Part shown: positions 27,273 to 35,720 of the stretch, piece by piece
Numbering within the stretch: position 1 is the first letter of the stretch
How the letters are laid out: every line of letters starts with the position of its first letter
Source: Halomonas sp. GD1P12
GTDB lineage: Bacteria; Pseudomonadota; Gammaproteobacteria; Pseudomonadales; Halomonadaceae
Assembly (NCBI RefSeq): GCF_025725645.1
Contig: NZ_CP107007.1
Span: forward strand, 2,790,001 to 2,854,000
Direction: 5' to 3'
Length of the DNA: 64,000 nt
Made by a program: the position numbers and the translations under genes
The notes under the pieces: generated by a model
What the model saw: only the letters and a program-made list of their open reading frames with translations
Database searches by the model: none
Told to the model about the DNA's origin: nothing

Positions 27273-29471
27273 TCACGCAAGGCCCGCTTTGGCAGCACGC
27301 GCGGCGTGAAGTTTCCTGTAGCTTTCGATCAGGCGCTGGTGGCGCTCCAGACCGTCGAGCTGCAGGTTGGTGGGCGTGAGCCCGTAAAAGCGCACGGAGC
27401 CTTCGACGGAGCCGACCACCGCCGCCATGGTCGCCTCGCCGAACATGCGGGTGAAATTGGGCAGGTAGTCGTCGAGCTCCAGCTCGTCGTCCAGCGCGAT
27501 CTCCAGCACCGCCTGTACCGCTTGGTAGAAGAGCCCGCGCTCGACGGTGTTGTCGTTGTACTGCAAAAACATCTCGACGCAGTCCAGCGCCTCGTCGAGC
27601 CGACCCAGCGCCAGAAAGATCAGAAGCTTGAGTTCCAATATAGTGAGCTGGCCCCAGACGGTGTTTTCGTCGAACTCGATGCCGATCAGCGTGATGATGT
27701 CGGCATGATCGTCCATCTGGCTCTCTTCCAGGCGCTCGACCAGATCCGTGAGCGCCTCGTCGTCGAGGGCGTGGAGGTTGAGAATATCCTCGCGGTAGTC
27801 GAGCGCCTTGTTGGTGTTGTCCCAGATCAGATCCTCGATCGGGTACACCTCGGAGTAGCCCGGCACCAGAATGCGGCATACCGGCGCGCCGAGATCCTCG
27901 TGAACGGCCATGTACACCTCGGCGTCGAGCTCGGCGAAGATGTCGAACAGCGTCTCGGCCTCCTGCTGGGAGGTCTTGCGCCCTTCGTCGGTGAAGTCCC
28001 ACTCGACGAACTCGAAGTTCGAGCGGGCGCTGAAAAAGCGCCAGGAGACCACGCCGACCGAGTCGATGAAGTGCTCGACGAAGTTGTTGGGCTCGGCCAG
28101 CGTCTGGGAGTTGAACGTCGGCAGCGGCAGATCGTTCAGGCCTTCGAAGCTGCGCCCCTGCAACAGTTCCGTGAGGCTACGTTCGAGTGCCACCTCGAAG
28201 CTTGGGTGGGCGCCGAAGGAGGCGAACACGCCGCCGGTGCGCGGGTTCATGAGCGTCACACACATGACCGGGAACTGGCCGCCCATCGAGGCATCCTTCA
28301 CCAGCACCGGGAAGCCCTGGGCCTCCAGCGCCTGGATGCCTTCGACAATACCCGGGTACTTCGCCAGCACCGCCTGGGGTACGTCCGGAAGCGAAAGCTC
28401 CTGCTCGAGAATGTCGCGCTTGACCGCGCGCTCGAAAATTTCCGACAGACACTGCACCTGGGCTTCCGCCAGGGTGTTGCCGGCGCTCATGCCGTTACTC
28501 AGAAACAGATTCTCGATCAGATTCGACGGGAAGTAGACCGTCTCGCCATCCGAGTGGCGCGTAAACGGCAGCGAGACGATGCCGCGGTCCACGCGTCCGG
28601 AGTTGGTGTCATAAAGATGCGAGCCGGCAAGCTCGCCTTCCGGGTTGTAGATCGCCCGCGTATGCGCATCGAGGATCTCCTCGGGCAGTTCGTCATTGGG
28701 GCCCGGCTGAAACCACTTTTCATTCGGGTAGTGGACGAAGTCACTGCCCGCGATCTCTTCGCCGAAGAACTGGTCGTTGTAGAAGAAGTTGCACGACAGG
28801 CGCTCGATGAACTCGCCCAGCGCCGAGCACAGCGCGCTCTCCTTGGTCGCGCCCTTGCCGTTGGTGAAGCACATGGGGGCGGCGGCGTCGCGAATGTGCA
28901 GCGACCAGACATGGGGCACGATATTGCGCCAGGAGGCGATCTCGATCTTCATGCCCAGATCCGCAAGGATGCCGCTCATGGTGGCGATGGTCTGCTCCAG
29001 CGGCGCATCCTTGCCCTCAATAAACGTTTCGCCGCCTTCGGGGGCGCCCATGAGAAGCGCCTGAGCGTCCTCGTCGATGTTCTCGACCACCTCGATCTGA
29101 AACTCCGGGCCGGTCTGCACCACCTTTTTCACCGTGCAGCGGTCGATCGAGCGCAGCATGCCCTCGCGGTCCTTTTCGGAAATGTCCTCGGGCAGCTCGA
29201 CCTGGATCTTGAAGATCTGCTTGTAGCGGTTTTCCGGGTCGACGATGTTGTTTTGGGAGAGCCGAATGTTGTCGGTCGGGATATTGCGCGCGTTGCAGTA
29301 CACCTTGACGAAGTACGCCGCGCACATGGCGGATGAGGCCAGAAAGTAGTCGAAGGGGCCGGGGGCGGAGCCGTCGCCCTTGTAGCGAATCGGCTGATCC
29401 GAAATAACGCTGAAGTCGTCGAACTTCGCCTCGAGGCGAAGGTTGTCGAGATAGTTGACCTTGATTTCCAT
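27273..29471 (-). CDS. ycaO: OsmC-YcaO fusion protein
   Basis: The 732-residue protein joins an N-terminal OsmC-like domain (about 1-140, with SSAMCAAYFVKVYC carrying one family Cys) to a YcaO domain (about 165-560) and a helical TPR-like tail (about 600-720). YcaO proteins use ATP to activate peptide backbones; Escherichia coli YcaO assists RimO in methylthiolation of ribosomal protein S12. The ATP-binding acidic residues are in SALGEFIERLS and AQVQCLSEIFERAVK. The chain ends AAKAGLA and lacks the PxPxP tail seen in azoline-forming YcaO enzymes. It starts at 29471; a longer open frame exists upstream but has no support. No RiPP precursor or partner protein is nearby. Confidence 0.9.
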   Translation of the reverse strand: MEIKVNYLDNLRLEAKFDDFSVISDQPIRYKGDGSAPGPFDYFLASSAMCAAYFVKVYCNARNIPTDNIRLSQNNIVDPENRYKQIFKIQVELPEDISEKDREGMLRSIDRCTVKKVVQTGPEFQIEVVENIDEDAQALLMGAPEGGETFIEGKDAPLEQTIATMSGILADLGMKIEIASWRNIVPHVWSLHIRDAAAPMCFTNGKGATKESALCSALGEFIERLSCNFFYNDQFFGEEIAGSDFVHYPNEKWFQPGPNDELPEEILDAHTRAIYNPEGELAGSHLYDTNSGRVDRGIVSLPFTRHSDGETVYFPSNLIENLFLSNGMSAGNTLAEAQVQCLSEIFERAVKRDILEQELSLPDVPQAVLAKYPGIVEGIQALEAQGFPVLVKDASMGGQFPVMCVTLMNPRTGGVFASFGAHPSFEVALERSLTELLQGRSFEGLNDLPLPTFNSQTLAEPNNFVEHFIDSVGVVSWRFFSARSNFEFVEWDFTDEGRKTSQQEAETLFDIFAELDAEVYMAVHEDLGAPVCRILVPGYSEVYPIEDLIWDNTNKALDYREDILNLHALDDEALTDLVERLEESQMDDHADIITLIGIEFDENTVWGQLTILELKLLIFLALGRLDEALDCVEMFLQYNDNTVERGLFYQAVQAVLEIALDDELELDDYLPNFTRMFGEATMAAVVGSVEGSVRFYGLTPTNLQLDGLERHQRLIESYRKLHAARAAKAGLA

Positions 29472-29577
29472 GGGGCAGACGTCCGAATCGATGAGTGTGC
29501 CCGGCGCGTTTATATGGCTTTGGGCGATGGCCCCCATTATCCAGTTTTTCGCCCGCCCCGTCTGCCCGTCGCGCGTC

Positions 29578-30888
29578 TTACAGCGTTTTGATCAGCACCT
29601 TGGATTTGCGCGCGTGGTTGTAGGTATCGCGCCTGAGCGGCGGAAGCTCCTCCAGGCTTGCGTCCTGGAAGCCGTGCTCGACGAACCAGTGGGCGGTGTG
29701 GGTGGTGAGCACGAAAAGCGCCGCCAGCCCGGCTTTGCGCGCGCGCTGCTCGACGGCCTCGATCAGGCGCTCGCCGCGCTCGCCGCCGCGGTAGCTTTCG
29801 TGCACCGCCACGCAGGCCAGCTCCCCGACGCCGGCCTCCGAAAAGAGGTGCAGCGCCGCACAGCCGATCACCATGCCGTCGCGCTCGATCACCTGGTAGT
29901 CGTCGATCTCGTGCTCGAGGCGCGCGCGGGAGCGCGCCACCAGCATGCCGCGGCGCTCCAGCGGCTCGAGAAGCTCCAAAAGCCCCGCCACGTCGTTGAG
30001 CGTGGCGGCTCGAAGCTGCTCGTAGCGGTGCTCGGTGATCATCGTCCCCACGCCGTCGCGGGTAAAAAGCTCGCCCAGCAGCGCATCCGGGTCCTGCCAG
30101 CTGAGCAGGTGCGTGCGCGCCACGCCCTTGCGCGCCGCGGTAGAGGCCGCGCTCAGGTGGCGGGCGAGCTCGGAGCCGGGGGCGGCGGCGGCGAGCCGGG
30201 GCTCGGCCTCCTTCGGGCTGAGCTGGCGAAGCAGCCCGCCCTGCTCGTCTTCGAGGCCTTCCGAGTCGCCGAGCAGAATCAGTTTGTCCGCCTTGAGCGC
30301 TACGGCGGCGTGCTGGGCGACGTCGGCGGCGTCGAGATCGAACACCTCGCCGGTGCTGGAAAAGCCCAGCGGCGGCAGCAATACCAGCGACCCTTGGCTC
30401 AAAAGCTCCTGGATGGCGCCGGCGCGTACCCGGCGCACCTCGCCGCTATGATCGAAATCCACCCCTTCGCGCACGCCCAGCGGCTTGGCGGTGACCAGGT
30501 TGCCGGAGACTACGCTTAACTCAACGCCGTGCAGCGGGGAGCTTGGCAGCCCCAGGGAGAGGCGTGCCTCGAGCCACAGCCGCTGGTGGGACGCCACCTG
30601 CTCGACCTGAGCCATCACCGCGCGGTCGGCCACCCAGCGCCCGTCGACGTGAACGGGTGCCACGCCCGCCGCGGTGAGCGCAGCCTGCACCTGGGGGCGC
30701 ACGCCGAACACCACGACCAGGCGAACGCCGAGCGTGTGCAACAGCGCCAGATCCTGAATCAGCTGCTCGCCACGGTGTGAGGCCATGGCGTCGCCTTCGA
30801 TCAAAATCACGAAGGTTCGCCCGCGGTGCGCGTTGATGTACGGCGAGGCGTTACGAAACCAGTCGACAAAGGGGAAGCGTTTATCCAA
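29578..30888 (-). CDS. argA: N-acetylglutamate synthase
   Basis: ArgA transfers acetyl from acetyl-CoA to glutamate, the first step of arginine synthesis. The 436-residue protein has an amino-acid-kinase-like regulatory domain (about 1-285, arginine feedback) and a C-terminal GNAT domain (about 290-430, with CVAVHESYRGGERGERLIEA for acetyl-CoA binding). The length is normal for the gammaproteobacterial enzyme. The ATG at 30888 is used; the gene stands between the YcaO fusion and the terminator of the pit operon. Confidence 0.95.
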   Translation of the reverse strand: MDKRFPFVDWFRNASPYINAHRGRTFVILIEGDAMASHRGEQLIQDLALLHTLGVRLVVVFGVRPQVQAALTAAGVAPVHVDGRWVADRAVMAQVEQVASHQRLWLEARLSLGLPSSPLHGVELSVVSGNLVTAKPLGVREGVDFDHSGEVRRVRAGAIQELLSQGSLVLLPPLGFSSTGEVFDLDAADVAQHAAVALKADKLILLGDSEGLEDEQGGLLRQLSPKEAEPRLAAAAPGSELARHLSAASTAARKGVARTHLLSWQDPDALLGELFTRDGVGTMITEHRYEQLRAATLNDVAGLLELLEPLERRGMLVARSRARLEHEIDDYQVIERDGMVIGCAALHLFSEAGVGELACVAVHESYRGGERGERLIEAVEQRARKAGLAALFVLTTHTAHWFVEHGFQDASLEELPPLRRDTYNHARKSKVLIKTL

Positions 30889-30965
30889 GGGGCCGCTCTC
30901 CGGCGCAGAGTGAATGAAGGCGTTGGCAGACCGACTACTTTAACAGAGCCCGAAAAACCAGCGCC

Positions 30966-31020
30966 AAAAAAAACGGCACCGCTTTGCAAGACTCGCCGGG
31001 GCGAAGCAAAACGGTGCCGC
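30966..31020 (-). terminator. Terminator of the pit operon
   Basis: The outer stem CGGCACCG/CGGTGCCG (30974-30981 with 31012-31019) extends through TTTGC/GCAAA, encloses a GC-rich loop, and is followed on the minus strand by eight consecutive T residues. It lies 18 nt after the pit stop codon. Confidence 0.9.
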
Positions 31021-31038
31021 GTGGCAGGCGCGTTGGCG

Positions 31039-32304
31039 TTAGCCGAACATGCCCTTGAACATGAAGAAGAACACGATGGCCAGACACGCGCCCGCCGGCA
31101 GCGTGATCAGCCAGGACATCACGATGGTGCCGATGACGCGCAGATTGAGTGCGGCCATGCCGCGGGCAAGTCCCACGCCCAGCACCGCGCCGACCAGCGT
31201 GTGGGTGGTCGAGATCGGCAGGCCAGTGGCCGAGGCCAGTACCACGGTGCTCGCCGCGGCCAGGGTCGCAGCAAAGCCGCGGCTCGGCGTAAGCTCGGTG
31301 ATGCCGGTGCCGACGGTGGCGATCACGCGGTGGCCGTAGGTCACCAGACCAAACACGATACCGCCACCACCGAGCACCAGCACCCACCAGGGCACCAGCG
31401 CGGCGCTGTCGATCATGCCTTCGCTACGCACCACGCTGATCACCGCGGCCAGCGGGCCGACCGCGTTGGCGACATCGTTGGAGCCGTGGGCGAACGCCAT
31501 GGCGCAGGCGGTAAAGATCATCAGCACGCCAAATACGCGCTCGACGTTGGCGTAGCCGAAGTGGTCGGCGGCGTTTTGTTCGAACTTGATCCGCCGTTGC
31601 ATGACGATCCCCAGCCCCATGATGGCCGCACCCAATAGAATCGAGAGGATCAGGCTTTGGCTAAAGCTCAGGTCGAGCCCGACGTGGGATAGCCCCTTGG
31701 TGAGCGTCACCATCGAGACGATGAAGCCGACCAGAAACACGTAGCCAGGCACGTAGCGCTTGGCGGCGGCAAAGGGGTCATTGCTTTCGAAAATCAAATG
31801 ATGAACGGATTTGAACAGCACGTAGCCGATGGTACCGGCCAGAAGCGGCGACACCACCCAGCTCGAGGCGATCTGGGTCACCTTGTCCCAGGCCACCGCC
31901 TCGACCCCCAAGCCCACCGCGGCGAAACCGACGATGGCGCCGACGATCGAGTGGGTGGTCGAGACCGGCCAGCCCTTGGCCGAGGCCACCATCAGCCAGA
32001 TACCGGCGGCCAGAAGCGCCGAGAGCATGCCGTAGACCAGAAACTGCGGATTGGCCTCCAAAAGCGCCGGGTCGATGATGCCGCCCCGAATGGTGGCAGT
32101 GACTTCGCCGCCGGCAAGCCAGGCGCCAAGAAACTCGAAAATCACCGCGATGATGATGGCCTGCTTGATGGTGATCGCTTTCGACCCCACCGAGGTTCCC
32201 ATGGCGTTGGCGACATCGTTGGCGCCCACGCCCCAGGCCATGAAAAAGCCGAATACACAGGCGAGAATGATAAAAATATCGCCATACTGGGCAATAATCT
32301 GCAT
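31039..32304 (-). CDS. PiT-family inorganic phosphate transporter
   Basis: The 421-residue membrane protein has about ten to eleven helices in two homologous halves, each with the PiT signature: GVGANDVANAMGTSVGSKA near the N terminus and AFAHGSNDVANAVGPLAA in the second half. PiT carriers move phosphate or metal-phosphate with H+ or Na+; the Na+ form would suit a halophile but this cannot be read from sequence. It lies 9 nt after its PhoU-like partner and ends at a strong terminator. Confidence 0.94.
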   Translation of the reverse strand: MQIIAQYGDIFIILACVFGFFMAWGVGANDVANAMGTSVGSKAITIKQAIIIAVIFEFLGAWLAGGEVTATIRGGIIDPALLEANPQFLVYGMLSALLAAGIWLMVASAKGWPVSTTHSIVGAIVGFAAVGLGVEAVAWDKVTQIASSWVVSPLLAGTIGYVLFKSVHHLIFESNDPFAAAKRYVPGYVFLVGFIVSMVTLTKGLSHVGLDLSFSQSLILSILLGAAIMGLGIVMQRRIKFEQNAADHFGYANVERVFGVLMIFTACAMAFAHGSNDVANAVGPLAAVISVVRSEGMIDSAALVPWWVLVLGGGGIVFGLVTYGHRVIATVGTGITELTPSRGFAATLAAASTVVLASATGLPISTTHTLVGAVLGVGLARGMAALNLRVIGTIVMSWLITLPAGACLAIVFFFMFKGMFG

Positions 32305-32313
32305 GCGGTCCCC

Positions 32314-32994
32314 TTAACGCGCGGTCAAAATCTGCAGTCGGCTACCCACGCGCTCGGCGCGGTCCGATACTTCGCCCACCCACTCGATGATCTTGTAAAG
32401 GAAGATCACATCCACCGGCGGCAGTACACTTTCGAGCTCGAAGAGCTGGCGGCGAATCGCCACCTGTTGATCGTCGGCCTGATGTTCCAGGGTATGCAGC
32501 TCGCGAATCATGTTCTGCATGACATCCGACACGTTGCGCCCGAAGCCGGATTCCAGCAGCTCCTTGAGCTCCTCGAGCGCCTGACGCGCCTGAGCCACGC
32601 AGGCTACGCTGGTGATCATGTAGTCGCGCATCGGCTCGGCAAGCTCATCCGGCACGCGCATTTTACGTCCCAGCATAATGCCGGTAATGTCACGCACCTT
32701 ATTGGCGATCTTGTCCTGCACGCTGATCAGATCCAACAGATCCGAGCGCGATACCGGCAGGAACATGGTGCTGGGCAAATTCAAGCGCAGCTCGGTTTTC
32801 AGCGTGTCCGCGTCGTGCTCAAGACAGGTGACACGCTCACGCAGTGCCGTCGCGGTCTCCCAGTCGCCTGCCAGCGAGGCCTCGAAAAAGGGCAGCAGCT
32901 GATCGGCGCACTCGTTGGCCTTGACGATATGGGCCAGAAGCGGCTGGAAGGGCGAACGGCCGAACATGGCGGAAAAAGGATTGGAGGTAACCAT
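32314..32994 (-). CDS. PhoU-like DUF47/TIGR00153 protein, Pit accessory
   Basis: The 226-residue helical protein belongs to DUF47 (TIGR00153), structural relatives of PhoU that are almost always encoded before a pit gene and are thought to control the transporter. Motifs are NPFSAMFGRSPFQ at the start and LEHDADTLKTELR in the middle. I take the ATG at 32994 because the family starts near this point; another ATG four codons upstream (33006) is possible. It is 9 nt from pit. Confidence 0.9.
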   Translation of the reverse strand: MVTSNPFSAMFGRSPFQPLLAHIVKANECADQLLPFFEASLAGDWETATALRERVTCLEHDADTLKTELRLNLPSTMFLPVSRSDLLDLISVQDKIANKVRDITGIMLGRKMRVPDELAEPMRDYMITSVACVAQARQALEELKELLESGFGRNVSDVMQNMIRELHTLEHQADDQQVAIRRQLFELESVLPPVDVIFLYKIIEWVGEVSDRAERVGSRLQILTAR

Positions 32995-33061
32995 AGTGCC
33001 TTTCATCCTGAGTGTGGAAAGCCTGAAAATGGCGGCGCTAGTATAAAGAGTGCGCCTGCCG

Positions 33062-33079
33062 CCGTCATGAAAAGTTCAT
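33062..33079. promoter_or_regulatory. Possible PHO box between the pit operon and the CYTH gene
   Basis: The sequence CCGTCATGAAAAGTTCAT matches the PhoB consensus well in its first half (CCGTCAT, six of seven) and weakly in its second (AGTTCAT, TCAT matching). It lies between divergent phosphate genes. No PhoB/PhoR gene is in the window, and the match is imperfect. Confidence 0.3.
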
Positions 33080-33130
33080 AAAGACGTCGAAATTTAACGC
33101 AACGTTCACAAAAGCAAGGTAGCCATTGTC

Positions 33131-34009
33131 ATGAAAGATCACTCCCCGCTCGAAGTAGAGCTTAAGCTAGCGCTGCCTGCCGCGTCCATCGACGCCCTTT
33201 TAAGCTACCCTGCCCTGGCCAAGGCCCCGACCCGAAAGCGCCTGACCAACACTTATTACGACACCCCCAATAAGGACCTTTCCCGCCAGGGCATCGCCGT
33301 GCGGCTGCGCCAGACCGGTGGGCAGACGCTGCAAACGGTCAAAACCAAAGGCCACGGCGGCGGCGGGCTCTCGACACGGGGCGAGTGGGAGTGGGCCGTG
33401 AGCAAAGGGCTGGATATAAAGGCGCTCGCCGCCCTGCCGCCGTTCGAGAACGTATCTATTGAGGCGCTCAAGGCCCTCACCCCGACGCTTGCCACGGATT
33501 TCGACCGGCGCAGCTGGATGATCGACTGGAACGATAGCCGCATCGAGCTCGTGCTCGATGAAGGCGAGGTCCGTGCCAACGGCGCGCGGGCCGTGATTTG
33601 TGAAATCGAGCTCGAGCTCAAGGAAGGCGCTCCCGATGCGCTCTGGTCGCTGGCGCTCTCGATGTCGAGTTTCGTCCCACTTCGCCCGAGCGATTCGAGC
33701 AAGGCCGCCCGCGGCAATGCCCTGAGTCATGGCGAGTGGACGCTGCCCCAGGCCGACACCCCCAGCGAGTGGCTGCACCGGGCGACGGTGGCGATGGACG
33801 CCTACCAGGACAGCCGCGAACCAGCGTACTTCGAGCACGCCGTTCGCGCCTACGAGACGCTGGCCGAGCATCCGGCGCTTGCCGAGCCGCTTCGCCCGAC
33901 CGCGGCGGCGCTCGCTCGGGCGCTGGATAAAAACGCCACGAGTATCAGCTTTGGCTACAACGCCTTGAGTCTGGCGCATCGCCTGACCCTTGAAAGCGCG
34001 CTAAGCTGA
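33131..34009 (+). CDS. CYTH-domain protein, probable inorganic triphosphatase
   Basis: The 292-residue protein starts with the CYTH signature ExExK in EVELKLAL and keeps the basic and acidic residues of the triphosphate tunnel: TYYDTP, VRLRQTG, TVKTKG, DRRSW, ELVLDEGEV and CEIELELK. The domain fills about 1-200. Escherichia coli YgiF joins this domain to a CHAD domain; here the 90-residue helical tail is too short to be a full CHAD. Inorganic triphosphatase is the likely activity and the nearby pit genes fit a phosphate role. It is followed after 29 nt by the K+ channel gene. Confidence 0.85.
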   Translation: MKDHSPLEVELKLALPAASIDALLSYPALAKAPTRKRLTNTYYDTPNKDLSRQGIAVRLRQTGGQTLQTVKTKGHGGGGLSTRGEWEWAVSKGLDIKALAALPPFENVSIEALKALTPTLATDFDRRSWMIDWNDSRIELVLDEGEVRANGARAVICEIELELKEGAPDALWSLALSMSSFVPLRPSDSSKAARGNALSHGEWTLPQADTPSEWLHRATVAMDAYQDSREPAYFEHAVRAYETLAEHPALAEPLRPTAAALARALDKNATSISFGYNALSLAHRLTLESALS

Positions 34010-34038
34010 ACCGGCTTGCCACGTTCAAGGATAACGCC

Positions 34039-35004
34039 ATGAGCCTTCACCTCGCGCCGGGCCCGGAAGGCCTGCGTTCGCAGCTTTTTCACATAATATT
34101 TGAATCCGATACGCCCGGCGCCAAGGCCTTCGATCTGGCGCTGATCATCGCGATTCTCACCAGCGTCACGATCATCATCCTTGGCAGTGTCGAGAGCATC
34201 GCCCAGCCCTACGGGGAGATATTTCTCTACATCGAGTGGACGATCACGATCCTGTTCAGTATCGAGCTTCTGGTGCGCCTCTACTGCCTGGATCGACCGC
34301 TGGCCTATATCAAAAGCTTCTACGGCGCGGTGGATCTGATCGCCATTCTTCCCGCCTGGCTGGTGCTGCTGGTACCCGGCGCGCACGGGTTGGTGATCGT
34401 GCGCCTTTTGCGCGTGCTGCGTATTTTTCGCATTCTGCGAATGATGGAGTTCGTCGGCGAAGGCCACATGCTGCTCGAGGCGCTCAAGCGTAGCTCACGC
34501 CAGATTCTGCTCTTTTTCAGCAGCATTCTGATGGTGGTGACGCTGTTCGCCGCGCTGATGTACACCATCGAGTCCGAAGAGGCGGGCTTTACCAGCATTC
34601 CGATCTCGATCTACTGGGCGATCGTGAGCATGACCACGGTAGGTTACGGCGATATCGTGCCGTTAACGCCGCTGGGCAAATCGATCACGGTGATTTTGAT
34701 GCTGCTGGGCTACTCGATCATCGCCGTGCCCACCGGCGTCTTCTCGGCCCAGGTAATCCGCTCCATTCGTGAGGACCGCTACTCGGAAGAGGCCTGCCCC
34801 GGTTGCGGTCACGACCACCACGAAAAGCGCGCCCGCTACTGCCTGCGTTGCGGCACCTGGCTCGACGAGTTCAGCGAGGACCCGCGCGAGGAGGAGCGAC
34901 GCGAAAAGGAAGAGAAGAAAGCCCGGGAAGCGAAGGAGAAGATGGAGGAGTTGAAGCTCGAGGAGAAAAAGCGCGCCGATGAAGACGAGGACGCCGGCGA
35001 ATAA
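34039..35004 (+). CDS. Voltage-gated-type K+ channel with C-terminal zinc ribbon
   Basis: The 321-residue protein has six membrane helices (about 30-240). S4 carries arginines every third residue (VRLLRVLRIFRILR, about 121-134), and the pore has the K+ selectivity filter TVGYGD (200-205). After S6 there is a cytoplasmic CxxC-x11-CxxC zinc ribbon (C253, C256, C268, C271), then a highly charged Glu/Lys/Arg tail that should form a coiled coil. The core matches KvAP-like bacterial Kv channels. The ribbon is unusual and might bind a partner or sense redox/metal. The gene follows the CYTH gene on the same strand by 29 nt. Confidence 0.9.
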   Translation: MSLHLAPGPEGLRSQLFHIIFESDTPGAKAFDLALIIAILTSVTIIILGSVESIAQPYGEIFLYIEWTITILFSIELLVRLYCLDRPLAYIKSFYGAVDLIAILPAWLVLLVPGAHGLVIVRLLRVLRIFRILRMMEFVGEGHMLLEALKRSSRQILLFFSSILMVVTLFAALMYTIESEEAGFTSIPISIYWAIVSMTTVGYGDIVPLTPLGKSITVILMLLGYSIIAVPTGVFSAQVIRSIREDRYSEEACPGCGHDHHEKRARYCLRCGTWLDEFSEDPREEERREKEEKKAREAKEKMEELKLEEKKRADEDEDAGE

Positions 35005-35025
35005 TCGCCAGCGTCCCCCACAAGG

Positions 35026-35649
35026 CTAGCTCTCGAAGGGCGCGGTATCGCCGCGCCCTTCGCGCACGATGGTCGGCGGCATGGTGCGAAGATCGATCAC
35101 GCTGGTGGGGTCCAGATGGCAGGCGCCGCCATCGATGATCAAATCCAGGTGTGCACTGAAGCGCTCGCGAATCTCTTCCGGGTCGTTCATGGGAAGCGTC
35201 TCGTCCACCGGGATGAGCGTCACGCTCATCAGGGGCTCCCCCAGGGCTTCGAGCAGCGCGTGGGTGATGCGATGGTCCGGCACGCGCACGCCGATCGAGC
35301 GGCGCTTGGGGTGCAAAAGAAGCCTTGGCACTTCGGTGGTCGCTTCCAGAATGTAGGTGTAGGGCCCCGGCGTGTGCGCCTTGAGCAGGCGAAACACCGC
35401 GTTATCCACCTTGGCATAGGTGCCGATTTCGGAGAGATCCGAACACACCAGGGTAAAGTTGTGCTTGTCGTCGAGCGAGCGCAGCCACTTGATCTTCTCG
35501 ATCGCCTTTTTCTCGCCCAAATGGCAGCCCAGCGCGTAGCCCGAGTCCGTCGGATAGGCGATGACCCCGCCCTTGCGAATGATCTCGACGGCCTGGTCGA
35601 TCAAGCGCTTTTGCGGATTTTCCGGATGGATCTGAAAGTACTGGCTCAT
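35026..35649 (-). CDS. yciO: YciO-type Sua5/YrdC-fold protein
   Basis: The 207-residue protein is a YciO-like member of the Sua5/YrdC/YciO family, relatives of threonylcarbamoyl-AMP synthase. Seen motifs are GGVIAYPTDSGYALGC, KxR-like IKWLRSLDDKHNFTLVC and the PGPYTYIL loop with HPKRRSIGVRVPDH. YciO itself is not the main tRNA t6A enzyme and its role is less clear. It is encoded next to the PHP nuclease gene, as in many gammaproteobacteria. Its start has a GGAGT ribosome site. Confidence 0.9.
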   Translation of the reverse strand: MSQYFQIHPENPQKRLIDQAVEIIRKGGVIAYPTDSGYALGCHLGEKKAIEKIKWLRSLDDKHNFTLVCSDLSEIGTYAKVDNAVFRLLKAHTPGPYTYILEATTEVPRLLLHPKRRSIGVRVPDHRITHALLEALGEPLMSVTLIPVDETLPMNDPEEIRERFSAHLDLIIDGGACHLDPTSVIDLRTMPPTIVREGRGDTAPFES

Positions 35650-35720
35650 GGCTGACTCCTTGCCCTGTCACTTCTCGCCCGGCGGGCGGTGTTCCCCAAG
35701 CATAGCTCACGATGGCCGTG

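Noticed and set aside
27243..29336. Open frame of nearly 700 codons opposite the YcaO fusion
   Set aside because: It is the mirror of a well-recognised gene in GC-rich DNA. Its protein is rich in His, Arg and Gln with no family features, and it has no ribosome site.
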